From the NCBI GenBank assembly GCA_965230185.1, contig OZ245995.1, positions 3,038,001-3,102,000 on the forward strand: a stretch of 64,000 nucleotides of DNA. The letters run 5' to 3'. This DNA comes from Motiliproteus sp965230185. Its GTDB lineage: Bacteria; Pseudomonadota; Gammaproteobacteria; Pseudomonadales; Balneatricaceae. Shown here piece by piece: positions 35,271 through 43,747 of the stretch. The translations under genes and the position numbers were made by a program. The notes beneath the pieces are model-generated. The model was not told the DNA's origin. It made no database searches and worked only from the letters and a program-made list of their open reading frames with translations. The first letter of the stretch is position 1, and the number at the start of each line of letters is the position of its first letter.

Positions 35271-36450
35271 TTATTGATAGACGGATAGGTCGAAATTCCT
35301 TTCAATATACTCGTTATACAAAGGAACTGTGAACTCTACTTCACCATGTTGAGGTGAGTACACGAACCCTTTACTAATTAGGGTGGCCCTAACGGGACCA
35401 ATAGAGCTTACTTGTTTTCCTAACTTCGCTGCTACATCAGAAGATTTATAAGGCCCCTTTCCCAAAGATGCCATAGCCTTCATAAAGTTTTTTTCAGCTG
35501 TAGTTGCTCTATCCATTCTAACCTTGAAAAAGCTCCTATCTAACGCTTCGACTGCCTTCATATTAGATATTGAAACTTCATCAAATGTAATCGTAGTATT
35601 CGCTGCTTCATTCCAAGCGTAGCTTCCAAATTCTTGTAAGAAGTACGGATAGCCTTTTGCTTCAGTCAATATAGATGAGACAGCTTCTCGTTCATAATCA
35701 ACTGAGAACTGGCTAACAGGTCCAAGTAGAGCATCCCTGTCTGAGCCACCATTGAGGGGGCCAATCGGGATAAAATCAAACAACCTTTCCGCATAAGACT
35801 TAGCATCGCCACTTAGTGCCGCAACTTGTGGTAAGCCCGCGCACACAAATACAATAGGTAATGTTCTTTGTGATATTCGATGACTTGATGCGATCAGCCC
35901 GGCAATAGCCTGTTCAGATAGATACTGAACCTCATCAATAAAGAAGCAAATATATTTGCCCCCTTCTTTTGCTGCTTCTCCCAAAGCAACAAAAAGATCC
36001 ACCAAATCAGAGTCCAGATCTCCGCTATCGCCTAGACCAACAGCGGCCTCTACATCAATTTTGAGTTCTGGCCCATCAGGTATTGCGAGACTAAATGCTT
36101 TAAGAATACCCAGAGCATTTACTGCTTGTTCTTTTAAACTCTCAACTTTATCAACTTTTAACAAGCACTTCCGAACTGATTTAGCTATAACTCTTCGAAA
36201 ATCGTCATTCTCAGACATTTCTAGGTGTTCTGATATATATCCTTCGGACTCGGCTAGCCGTTCCATTTCATTTAGAAGTACAGTCTTACCGACACCACGT
36301 AACCCATATAACATTAATGACCTTTGGGGGGGCACCAAATTTGACCGACTTGAACAAAGCGTTTGCTTTATCAATTTCTTCATTGCGACCAGCGATAACA
36401 AGAGGCTTAGTTCCTGCACCAGGTCTATAAGGATTTTTATAACTTTCCAT
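35271..36450 (-). pseudogene. Integron cassette gene, AAA ATPase with a frameshift
   Basis: The protein should start at ATG 36450 with MESYKNPYRPGAGTKPLVIAGRNEEIDKA, a conserved N terminus of a small AAA/ORC-like ATPase family. It breaks at a seven-C run (plus-strand G run 36326-36332). Removing one base joins FGAP to QRSLMLYGLRGVGKTVLL, which carries the Walker A motif (GLRGVGKT). Walker B is probably YICFFIDEVQYLS. The C-terminal part continues to 35271 with a winged-helix-like region (SSDVAAKLGKQVSSIGPVRATLISKGFV). Either the gene is broken, the run slips, or the base count is an error. Family role: DNA- or stress-related ATPase, function unknown. Confidence 0.7.
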
Positions 36451-36493
36451 GATTTGCTTTCTTAGTGAGTTATTTCCGATATCTTGCTCTTTA

Positions 36494-36582
36494 ACATAAC
36501 GCTCATGTAAGCGGACGCCGCAGCGCCAGCGGAGGGAATCAAAAGCGGAGCTTTTGACGTTCCGATTGACATGCTTGTTATG
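36494..36582 (-). repeat. attC site (89 bp) between cassettes 1 and 2
   Basis: On the plus strand it begins ACATAAC (36494-36500) and ends GTTATGC (36576-36582). The inner part includes a TCAAAAG/CTTTTGA stem and GGAGGGAATCAAAAG, similar to the attC at 35192-35270. Confidence 0.8.
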
Positions 36583-36969
36583 CGGCGTGATCTGCTTCAA
36601 CACTCGTTCTCTATTCATGGCACGATGATCGACTTGCCACCGTTGCCTCGGTTCGTTGCTGACAGCAATTTGCTAAACCGAAAACTCCGTGCACTTTGCT
36701 GACTTTGAATCTGAGATGGAGGTTCCGGAGACTGCCCCAAGAAAGGAGCGAGAGAGGTGCAGACTTCCGTGTACCGCCATGTTGCACCCTGAATACTGCA
36801 CTTTTCTTTGCAGGATAATCAAGGGCTTATTTCACCGCCGCATAACTTAAATTAGGGGACCTAAATATCCCGTTCAAAGTGGACATTTAGGTCCCCTAAC
36901 AAATTTGACTTCATATAAATCAATCATCTATCGTCAGGAAAGTGGACATTCAGTTGCAGGGAGGCGACG
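36583..36969. other. attI region, short first cassette and intI promoter area
   Basis: About 260 bases (36583-36840) form a short cassette without a clear gene; the only minus-strand frame, 36673-36780, encodes 35 residues. Between 36839 and 36900 two core-like heptamers are seen on the minus strand, GTTATGC (36845-36839) and GTTAGGG (36900-36894), each a candidate attI crossover. A 15-bp perfect inverted repeat (36852-36866 with 36885-36899) lies between them. The sequence AAAGTGGACATT(T/C)AG occurs twice (36876-36890 and 36939-36953), like the direct repeats that bind integrase in attI. Confidence 0.55.
36852..36899. repeat. 15-bp perfect inverted repeat within the putative attI
   Basis: TTAGGGGACCTAAAT (36852-36866) is exactly inverted at ATTTAGGTCCCCTAA (36885-36899) with 18 bases between. 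The arms end at a core-like GTTAGGG. It could be a folded single-strand recombination substrate, a terminator-like structure limiting cassette transcription, or a regulator site. Confidence 0.6.
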
Positions 36970-37932
36970 ATGACACAACCAAAGCTGATGGATCGGTTGC
37001 GGGGGGTGATTCGCACCCGGCACTACAGTATTCGTACCGAAGAAGCGTATAGCCACTGGGTTAAACGGTTTATCCTTTTCCATAACAAACGTCATCCTTC
37101 TGAGATGGGCGCCGAACAGGTCAGCGAGTTCCTGACTTACCTGGCCGTTGAAAAGCATGTCTCAGCATCCACACAGAATCAAGCACTTGCCGGTATTCTT
37201 TTTCTGTACAGAGAAGTACTGGATATCCGACTGGAATGGCTGGACACTGTCGTCCGGGCTAAACAGCCGGAGCGACTGCCGGTGGTACTCAGCCAGCCCG
37301 AAGCTGAACGATTGCTGAACAATGTCAGTGGCGTTAACGGCCTGATCATACACCTGCTCTATGGCACCGGCATGCGTCGTATCGAGTGCTTACGGCTGAG
37401 AGTCAAAGATGTCGATTTTGACCGGTCTGAGATTCTGGTCCGACGCGCCAAAGGCAATAAAGATCGCGTCACGATGCTGCCGAACACCCTTAAACAGCCT
37501 TTGCGGGAGCATCTGACCAGAGTCCGCCGGCTTTTTGAGCAGGACCGCATCCAGGGACTACCCGGGGTCTATCTGCCTGACGCCCTGTCCCGGAAGTATC
37601 TTCAGGCTCCCTTCGAGTGGGGCTGGCAGTACCTTTTCCCGGCGAACAGGCTGTCGGTCGATCCGCGCAGCGGCGTCCGGCGACGCCACCACCGCCATCA
37701 AAAGTCGGTACAGCGAATGCTGAAGCAGGCCGCCTGTCACGCGGGTATCAGCAAGCCCGTTACTATTCACACTCTTCGCCACTCTTTCGCCACACACCTG
37801 TTGGAGCGTGGCTACGATATCCGCACCGTCCAGGAGTTACTGGGACACAACGACATCAATACGACCGCTATCTACACTCACGTCCTCAACCGCGGTGGTC
37901 GAGGCGTCGAAAGCCCGCTGGACAGACGCTGA
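36970..37932 (+). CDS. intI: Integron integrase (tyrosine recombinase)
   Basis: 320 residues. The N-terminal SAM-like core-binding domain (about 8-90) precedes a tyrosine recombinase domain with Arg in GTGMRRIECLRLRVKD, His-X-X-Arg in HTLRHSFATHLLERG, His in LLGHNDINTT and the nucleophile Tyr in TAIYTHVLNRG. The extra segment ALSRKYLQAPFEWGWQYLFPANRL (about 203-226) is the insertion that marks integron integrases among XerC/D-like proteins. GGGAGGCGACG precedes the start. It is divergent from the cassette genes, as expected, and complete, so it is probably functional. Confidence 0.95.
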   Translation: MTQPKLMDRLRGVIRTRHYSIRTEEAYSHWVKRFILFHNKRHPSEMGAEQVSEFLTYLAVEKHVSASTQNQALAGILFLYREVLDIRLEWLDTVVRAKQPERLPVVLSQPEAERLLNNVSGVNGLIIHLLYGTGMRRIECLRLRVKDVDFDRSEILVRRAKGNKDRVTMLPNTLKQPLREHLTRVRRLFEQDRIQGLPGVYLPDALSRKYLQAPFEWGWQYLFPANRLSVDPRSGVRRRHHRHQKSVQRMLKQAACHAGISKPVTIHTLRHSFATHLLERGYDIRTVQELLGHNDINTTAIYTHVLNRGGRGVESPLDRR

Positions 37933-37973
37933 CCCTGCAGCTGCATACTCACCCTAAAACGAGTCCCAGGTAA

Positions 37974-38000
37974 TAAAAAAGGCCCCGGTATCCGGGGCCT
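37974..38000 (-). terminator. Rho-independent terminator of the liv-acuB transcript
   Basis: GGCCCCGG (37981-37988) and CCGGGGCC (37992-37999) form a stem with a TAT loop. On the minus strand it is followed by a run of six T residues (37980-37975). It lies 51 bases past the CBS-domain gene stop and could also stop intI transcription from the other side. Confidence 0.85.
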
Positions 38001-38050
38001 CTGACAGACTGCTTCAGCCATAAGAGTTGGCCGTGAAAATATACCGTCGG

Positions 38051-38713
38051 TCAGGCATCCGGCAGGATCTCGCTGACAAACTCGTAGCCTTTCTCTTTCA
38101 GCTTGCGGTTCACTTCGACCGGATCTGCAGCCTTGTAACGCAGCACGGCGGTACGCTTCCCTGCTTCATCGCCTTCCTGATACTGGGGAGTGATCACGCT
38201 GACCACGTAACCGCCGAGGTCATCGAGGCAGGCCAGCAGCCGCGACAACACCCCCTGATGGTCTTCCAGCCGGATCGCTACCCGAGCGGCCCCCTCCTCC
38301 CGGCAACCGGTGATGTCGAGGAAGAAATCCAGCAGGTCGACGCCGGTGAGAATGCCGACCAGCTTGCCCTCCTCCACCACCGGCAGACAGCCGATGGACT
38401 TGTCCCGCATCAGACAGGCGGCGTCCTCCACCAGGGTGTCCGGTCCGCAGGCCGTCACCTTTCGGTGCATAATATCTTTGGCGGTCAGCTTGGAGAGCAG
38501 ATAGTTCACCTCGCCTGCCGACAGGGTGGTGATGTCCGAGGGCGAGGCCTTCTGCACATCACGGTGAGAGATGATGCCCTTCAGCTGGCCCTGGTCGTCC
38601 ACCACCGGCATATGGCGGATTCGTTTCGCCTGCATCAGTCCGGCCAGGTGGCTCATTCGGGTCTTCTCTTCGACCACCAGTACCTCGGAGGTCATAATCT
38701 TGTCTACATACAT
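38051..38713 (-). CDS. AcuB-like protein with two CBS domains and an ACT-like domain
   Basis: 220 residues. Two CBS motifs (about 1-60 with RHMPVVDDQGQLKGIISHRDV, and 75-130 with GCLPVVEEGKLVGILTGVDLL) are followed by an ACT-like segment (about 140-215: RVAIRLEDHQGVLSRLLACLDDLGGYVVSV). CBS pairs bind adenosyl compounds and ACT domains bind amino acids. AcuB-like proteins are often found with branched-chain or aromatic acid transporters. It is 55 bases downstream of livF on the same strand and ends at a terminator, so it is probably the last gene of the liv operon and may sense energy or amino acid status. Confidence 0.85.
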   Translation of the reverse strand: MYVDKIMTSEVLVVEEKTRMSHLAGLMQAKRIRHMPVVDDQGQLKGIISHRDVQKASPSDITTLSAGEVNYLLSKLTAKDIMHRKVTACGPDTLVEDAACLMRDKSIGCLPVVEEGKLVGILTGVDLLDFFLDITGCREEGAARVAIRLEDHQGVLSRLLACLDDLGGYVVSVITPQYQEGDEAGKRTAVLRYKAADPVEVNRKLKEKGYEFVSEILPDA

Positions 38714-38767
38714 CGGCTGATTCCTCGAATTGATGGCGGTATTACGGTTCTCTGACAGAGCGTCCGT

Positions 38768-39535
38768 TCAATGACCCAGATAGGCCTTACGGACCGATTC
38801 ATCCTGCAGCAGCTCATCGGCCGGCGCCGAGGTAACGACCCGTCCGGACTCCAGTACATAACCGCGGTCGGCGATCTGCAGCGCCGCCTTGGCGTTCTGT
38901 TCCACCAGCAGGATGGTGACCCCCTGGCTGTTCAGCTCCTGGATCACCCGGAAGATCTCCGCCACCAGCAGCGGTGACAGTCCCATGGAGGGTTCATCCA
39001 GCAACAGCAGTCGCGGTTTACCCATCATCGCCCGACCGATCGCCAGCATCTGCTGCTGACCACCGGACAGGGTACCGGCGGCCAGGTGGCGTTTCTCCTG
39101 CAGGACCGGGAACAACCCGTAAATATCCTCGATCTCCTGAACGATCCGTTCCGCTTTCTCCTTACGGGCAAAGGCCCCGAGCCGCAGGTTGTCCTCCACA
39201 CTCAGGGGCGGAAACACCTGGCGCCCTTCCGGCGAGTGGCAGATGCCGGCGGCGGTGATCTGGTGGGCGGGTTTGTTGGTAATATCCTTGCCTTCGAAAC
39301 TGATGCTGCCGGCACTGGCCTTCTGAATGCCGGACAGGGTGTGCAGCAGCGTGGTTTTACCGGCGCCGTTGGCTCCGACGATGGTGACCAGCTCCCCGGG
39401 AAAGACTTCCAGGCCAATATCGCCGATGGCCTGGATCGGCCCGTAATGGCTGGCCAGTCCGTTCACCACCAGCGAAGGTTCCATGGCCGGCTGTGCGGCG
39501 GTTGAATCCTGCGGTGCCATATCAGACCTCCTCAC
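38768..39535 (-). CDS. livF: Branched-chain-type ABC transporter ATPase
   Basis: A 255-residue cytoplasmic ATPase: Walker A GANGAGKTTLL (about 52-62), signature LSGGQQQMLAIGRAM and Walker B RLLLLDEPSMGLSP, with the C-terminal LVEQNAKAAL of LivF. It works with LivG to power the LivHM permease. It overlaps livG by 14 bases. In this catabolic cluster the transported compound may be an aromatic acid or an amino acid rather than leucine; the LivFGMHK family transports both kinds. Confidence 0.93.
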   Translation of the reverse strand: MRRSDMAPQDSTAAQPAMEPSLVVNGLASHYGPIQAIGDIGLEVFPGELVTIVGANGAGKTTLLHTLSGIQKASAGSISFEGKDITNKPAHQITAAGICHSPEGRQVFPPLSVEDNLRLGAFARKEKAERIVQEIEDIYGLFPVLQEKRHLAAGTLSGGQQQMLAIGRAMMGKPRLLLLDEPSMGLSPLLVAEIFRVIQELNSQGVTILLVEQNAKAALQIADRGYVLESGRVVTSAPADELLQDESVRKAYLGH

Positions 39536-40283
39536 CCAGATAGGCTTTAATAACTTCGGGGTTGTTCTGCACCTCTTCCGGAGTGCCTTCGGCCAGCAGG
39601 CTGCCGAAGCCCAGCACCAGTACCCGGTCGGAGATCTGCATCACCAGCCCCATGTTGTGTTCCACCAGCAGAATGGTGATACCGGTCTGTTTCAGCCGGG
39701 TGATCAGTTCGCGCATCTCCACGGTTTCGGTATCGTTGAGTCCGGCCGCCGGCTCATCCATGGCCAGAAATTTCGGATCGGAGGCCAGCGCCCGGGCGAT
39801 CTCCAGCCGTTTCAGCTCACCGTAAGGCAGCGATCCGGCTTCCCGTTCCGCCAGATGATCGAGGCCACAGAGCCGCAGCGCCTCCATCGACCACTCCCGC
39901 ACCTGACGTTCCTCCCGTACCACCGACGGCAGCCGCAGCGCCGCTTTGACCAGGCCGGTGCTGGTACGCAGATGGCAGCCCACCATCACGTTCTCCAGCA
40001 CCGTCATATTGAAGAACACCTGCAGGTTCTGAAAGGTCCGGGAGATACCCTGGGCGGCGATCTGATGGGTCTCCATGCCCACCAGTTCCTGACCGGCGAA
40101 GGTTACCGAACCGCCATCGGGAACATAGTACCCGCAGAGCATATTGAACAGCGTGGTCTTGCCGGCCCCGTTGGGGCCGATCACCGAATAGATCGAGCCT
40201 TCCGGAACATCGAAGCTGAGGTCGGTGACCGCCGCCACGCCACCAAAAAACTTATCCAGATTTGCAGCCTGCATAATACTCAT
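39522..40283 (-). CDS. livG: Branched-chain-type ABC transporter ATPase
   Basis: 253 residues. Walker A GPNGAGKTTLFNM, signature EAGSLPYGELKRLEIARAL (with the diverged GS-LPYGE form normal for LivG) and Walker B KFLAMDEPAAGLND are all present, and GISRTFQNLQVFFNMTVLENVM is typical. It is the partner ATPase of LivF. It overlaps livM by 4 bases and livF by 14 bases, consistent with one polycistronic message. Confidence 0.93.
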   Translation of the reverse strand: MSIMQAANLDKFFGGVAAVTDLSFDVPEGSIYSVIGPNGAGKTTLFNMLCGYYVPDGGSVTFAGQELVGMETHQIAAQGISRTFQNLQVFFNMTVLENVMVGCHLRTSTGLVKAALRLPSVVREERQVREWSMEALRLCGLDHLAEREAGSLPYGELKRLEIARALASDPKFLAMDEPAAGLNDTETVEMRELITRLKQTGITILLVEHNMGLVMQISDRVLVLGFGSLLAEGTPEEVQNNPEVIKAYLGEEV

Positions 40284-41284
40284 GTGTCACACTCCACCGT
40301 GGTCTGACTGCCATGGGGTTTGCCGGTATCCTTGCCATCGGATGCGCCGCGCTGCATCAGCCGGCGAACCTGCCGGGTAACGCTGACAAACAGCCCCTGG
40401 GGCATAAAGATCATTACGCCCATCAGGATGGCGCCGAAGATCAGCATCTCGTAGTCCTCGAACACCACCAGTACTTCCGGCAGCAGGGTCAGCACAATGG
40501 CACCGAACACCGCGCCGAAGGTGGAGGCCATACCGCCCAGCACCACCATGGTGACGATCTCGATGGAGAAGAAGAAGCCGAAGGATTCCGGACTGACAAA
40601 GGACTGCTGGTGGGCGAACAGACTACCGGCCAGCGACGCCAGCATCGCCGACAGCACGAAGACGTTGATGCGGGTACGGACGGTGTCCACCCCCATCATC
40701 TGGGCGGCGAATTCGGAGCCGTGGACGGCCCGCAGCTCCCGGCCCGCCCGCGAGTCGATGATGTTGAGGGAGATCAGCACCACCGCCAGCGAGAAGCAGG
40801 CGATCATGCCGTACCAGCGAAGATCACTGTCGATCTCAAAACCGAACACCGACAGCGTGGGAATATCGCCGAGGCCGTCGGGACCGCCGGTCCAGGCCGA
40901 TTCCTGCACCATGATGATATTGACGATAATACCGAAGCCGAGGGTGGCCATCGCCAGATAGTGCCCTTTCAGCTTGAGGATCGGCCGCGACACCACATTG
41001 GCGACGATATAAACCAGCACCAGTCCGGCCATCATCGCCAGCCAGGGATTCCAGCCGAAACGGGTGGTCAGAATCGCCGAGGTGTAGGCGCCCATGCCGA
41101 AGAAGGCGGCATGACCGAGGGAAATCTGTCCCGCATAGCCGATAAACAGGTTCAGCCCCACCGCCAGAATCACATTCAGCAGGATCGTAGCGCCGACCAC
41201 GGTGACGAAATAATTGTCCGGGAACAGCACCGGCAGCAGCACCACCAGCCCGGCATAACTGTAAAATCCACTGAGACGTTTCAT
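40280..41284 (-). CDS. livM: Branched-chain-type ABC transporter permease
   Basis: A 334-residue permease with about nine helices. The family stretch AVGLNLFIGYAGQISLGHAAFFGMGAYTSAIL sits near the N terminus and GGMASTFGAVFGAIVLTLLPE near the C terminus. LivM and LivH form the membrane channel. The C-terminal tail after about residue 300 is longer than minimal and includes GKDTGKPHGSQ. It is joined to livH and livG by 4-base overlaps. Confidence 0.93.
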   Translation of the reverse strand: MKRLSGFYSYAGLVVLLPVLFPDNYFVTVVGATILLNVILAVGLNLFIGYAGQISLGHAAFFGMGAYTSAILTTRFGWNPWLAMMAGLVLVYIVANVVSRPILKLKGHYLAMATLGFGIIVNIIMVQESAWTGGPDGLGDIPTLSVFGFEIDSDLRWYGMIACFSLAVVLISLNIIDSRAGRELRAVHGSEFAAQMMGVDTVRTRINVFVLSAMLASLAGSLFAHQQSFVSPESFGFFFSIEIVTMVVLGGMASTFGAVFGAIVLTLLPEVLVVFEDYEMLIFGAILMGVMIFMPQGLFVSVTRQVRRLMQRGASDGKDTGKPHGSQTTVECDT

Positions 41285-42177
41285 ACGCGATCCACCGACT
41301 TATGGCCAAACAGTCCACTGGGCTTGAAGAACAGCACGGCCAGAATAATCAGAAAAGCGATGGCATCCTTATAGCCGGAGGAGATCAATCCCGCCCCCAG
41401 CGATTCCAGCATGCCCAGCACCAGACCACCGGCCACGGCGCCCATGGAGCTGCCCATACCGCCGAGAATTGCCGCCGAGAAACCTTTCAGCCCCAGCATG
41501 GTACCGGCATCGAATGAGGCAAAGGCGATCGGCGCGATCAGCAGCCCCGCCACGGCGCCCAGTGCCGCCGACAGACCGTAGGAGGTCAGCAGCATCAGCC
41601 GGACGTTGATACCCACCAGACTGGCGGCCGATTTGTTGCAGGAGCAGGCCAGGATCGCCTTGCCCAGAATGGTTCGATCAAAGAAGTAGCGCACCACGGC
41701 CACCAGCACGATGGTCACGCCCATTATCCAGAGATTCTGGGGCACCACGGTGGCGGGACCGATCTGCATCGGTTCACTGCCGGTAAAGGCCGGCATGCTG
41801 AGAATATCTTTACCCCAGATCAGCAGTGCGGCCCCCCGCAGGAAGATAGAAGCACCGATGGTGATGATGATGGTGGCGACGACAGTGGCGCCACGGGCCG
41901 GCTCGATTGCGAATTTGTTGAGCCCCATACCCACCAGGGTGACTATCAGGATCGCGCCGATAAGCGCTACCGGATAGGGAAGTCCGGCGGCCAGCAGGCC
42001 GATGGCGGACATCGCCCCGAGCATAACAAACTCACCCTGGGCAAAATTAACCACGCCGGAGGCGTTGTAGATGATAGCGAACCCCAGCCCGACCAGGGCG
42101 TAGGTGGAACCGACAGACAGGCCCGTCACCAGAAACTGTATTATCTGATCAAACATATGCTTTACCTCGCCCTGCAA
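41281..42177 (-). CDS. livH: Branched-chain-type ABC transporter permease
   Basis: A 298-residue permease with about eight helices and the LivH hallmarks GLGFAIIYNASGVVNFAQGEFVMLGAMSAI and FSAAILGGMGSSMGAVAGGLVLGMLE. A first in-frame codon adds MQGEVKH before the internal ATG (MFDQIIQFLV), which may be the true start. It overlaps livM by 4 bases and is 47 bases from livK. Confidence 0.93.
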   Translation of the reverse strand: MQGEVKHMFDQIIQFLVTGLSVGSTYALVGLGFAIIYNASGVVNFAQGEFVMLGAMSAIGLLAAGLPYPVALIGAILIVTLVGMGLNKFAIEPARGATVVATIIITIGASIFLRGAALLIWGKDILSMPAFTGSEPMQIGPATVVPQNLWIMGVTIVLVAVVRYFFDRTILGKAILACSCNKSAASLVGINVRLMLLTSYGLSAALGAVAGLLIAPIAFASFDAGTMLGLKGFSAAILGGMGSSMGAVAGGLVLGMLESLGAGLISSGYKDAIAFLIILAVLFFKPSGLFGHKSVDRV

Positions 42178-42224
42178 CCGCCAGCGACGGCTGCAGGGTT
42201 ATCACCAGAGAAGAAAAACCGGTC

Positions 42225-43376
42225 TTACTTAACCAGCGTCCAGTCTCCGTTACGGATTTCCAGCATCCGGAAAGCATCCAGGCCGAGGCCCAGGTGATCG
42301 TTCTTGGTCATGTTGAAGATACCGCCGGTGCCAATGAAGTCTTCAGTGGCTTCGATCTCAGCACGGATGATGCTCTTCTTAAGGGTGTTGGCCCGGTCGA
42401 TCGCTTCCAGCGCGATCTTAAGGCCGTCATAGGCGTGACCGCCGAAGGTGGAAACCGGACCATGTTTGCTCTCGTAAGAGCTCTTGTAGGCCATCAGCAC
42501 CGCCTTCTGCTTGTCGGCATCGTCCAGCTTGTCAGCCACCAGCAACGCCGCTGCCGGTAACCGCACGCCCTCGGCCGCCTCTCCGGCCAGCTCGATAAAC
42601 TTCTTCGAGGCGACACCGTGGGACTGATAGAGCGGCACATCAATGCCCAGCTGGCGAATGTTCTTGGTAACAATGGCCGGACCGCTGCCGAAACCAAAGT
42701 TCAGAATCGCTTCGGCGCCGGAAGAGCGGATCTTAGTGACCTGAGTGGTCATATCGGTATCCTTGCGACCGTAGGATTCGTCCGCCACGATAGTGATACC
42801 GAACTCCGGCGCCAGCGCCAGGCTCTGAGCCCGACCGGACTTACCAAAGCCGCCGTCACCGCTGATCAGCGCCACCTTGGTGATGCCGCGTTTCTTCATA
42901 TCGGTGAACACCTTGGACGCGGCCATGCGGTCGGTATGGGGGGTCTTGAAAGTCCACTTGTTGACCGGATCGATGATCTTCACGGAACCGGCCAGCGAGA
43001 TGAAGGGCACCCCTGCTTTAGAGATTTCCGGCATCGCCGCCAGGGTGCTGCCGGAGGTGGAACCGCCGACGATCACATCGACCTTGTCCCGCTTGATCAG
43101 CCGCTTGGCGAAACTGACCGCCTTCTTGGCGTTACCGCCGGTGTCGTAATGCACCAGTTCCACGGTCTTGCCGTCGATACCGCCCTTGCTGTTAACCTCT
43201 TCGATATACATCTGCAGGGTCTTCAGCTCCGGATCACCGAGGAAAGAGGCCGGGCCCGTCACGGCCAGGAAGGTCCCCACCTTAATGCTGTCTCCGGCCA
43301 GCACGGGGGTTCCGGCAATCATTGCGCTTATGGCGACAGCCGCCATACCAGTCAGACACTTACTCCGCTTTCTCAT
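42225..43376 (-). CDS. livK: Periplasmic substrate-binding protein of the Liv-type transporter
   Basis: 383 residues with a signal peptide (about 1-27, ending PVLAG) and a type I periplasmic-binding fold. KVGTFLAVTGPASFLGDPELKTLQMYIEEVNSKGGIDGKTVELVHYD is the family N terminus. It is first in the operon livKHMGF-acuB. The gap upstream carries one copy of the ATGCACTATA motif at 43510-43518, so expression is probably shared with the pad genes. Binding-pocket residues cannot be assigned from sequence, so the ligand is open: an amino acid, or an aromatic acid in view of the neighbourhood. Confidence 0.9.
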   Translation of the reverse strand: MRKRSKCLTGMAAVAISAMIAGTPVLAGDSIKVGTFLAVTGPASFLGDPELKTLQMYIEEVNSKGGIDGKTVELVHYDTGGNAKKAVSFAKRLIKRDKVDVIVGGSTSGSTLAAMPEISKAGVPFISLAGSVKIIDPVNKWTFKTPHTDRMAASKVFTDMKKRGITKVALISGDGGFGKSGRAQSLALAPEFGITIVADESYGRKDTDMTTQVTKIRSSGAEAILNFGFGSGPAIVTKNIRQLGIDVPLYQSHGVASKKFIELAGEAAEGVRLPAAALLVADKLDDADKQKAVLMAYKSSYESKHGPVSTFGGHAYDGLKIALEAIDRANTLKKSIIRAEIEATEDFIGTGGIFNMTKNDHLGLGLDAFRMLEIRNGDWTLVK

Positions 43377-43747
43377 GATTGAAATCCTTAATTGAGTGAA
43401 TATTTATTTTTATAACAACTCTAAAAACAGGAAATATATTTCAGCAAACAGCCTGAGCAGGCTCGGTTAGCGAGCCATTCTGTCGTGATACTGACGACCG
43501 AATGTGATTTATAGTGCATCATCATTCCGCGGATGTGAACTCAATCGGCGGGATTTATTCCACAACGTGGAACGTTATCGGGACAGGCAATGCAATATAA
43601 TTCACCGGCCGTGAGATCACAGGATAGCCTGGATCCCAAAAAACCACATAAAATCAGCGTGTAATTGCGACTAATGAACAATAGTTACGAAAATCAAAAT
43701 GATAAAAGACAAAATAAGAAACAGCTAAAATAGAGATTCAACCGTGC
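43377..43747. promoter_or_regulatory. Gap between the IclR-type regulator and livK, with operator motif
   Basis: No gene is seen. The motif TATAGTGCAT (43510-43519; ATGCACTATA on the minus strand) lies 134 bases upstream of the livK start. The rest is AT-rich near 43650-43740, probably the 3' region after the regulator gene. Confidence 0.5.
43510..43518 (-). promoter_or_regulatory. Motif site 1 (TGCACTATA)
   Basis: On the minus strand it reads ATGATGCACTATAAATCACA. It is one of seven copies found only in the gaps of the catabolic block. It is placed upstream of livK. Confidence 0.55.

Noticed and set aside
38051..38713. Reading the CBS protein as an IMP dehydrogenase fragment
   Set aside because: There is no TIM-barrel sequence and no IMPDH catalytic loop. 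The CBS-CBS-ACT layout fits AcuB.
40313..41374. Plus-strand frame of 353 codons opposite livM and livH
   Set aside because: The minus strand carries clear permease sequences with family motifs, and the plus product is His/Gln/Gly-rich noise.
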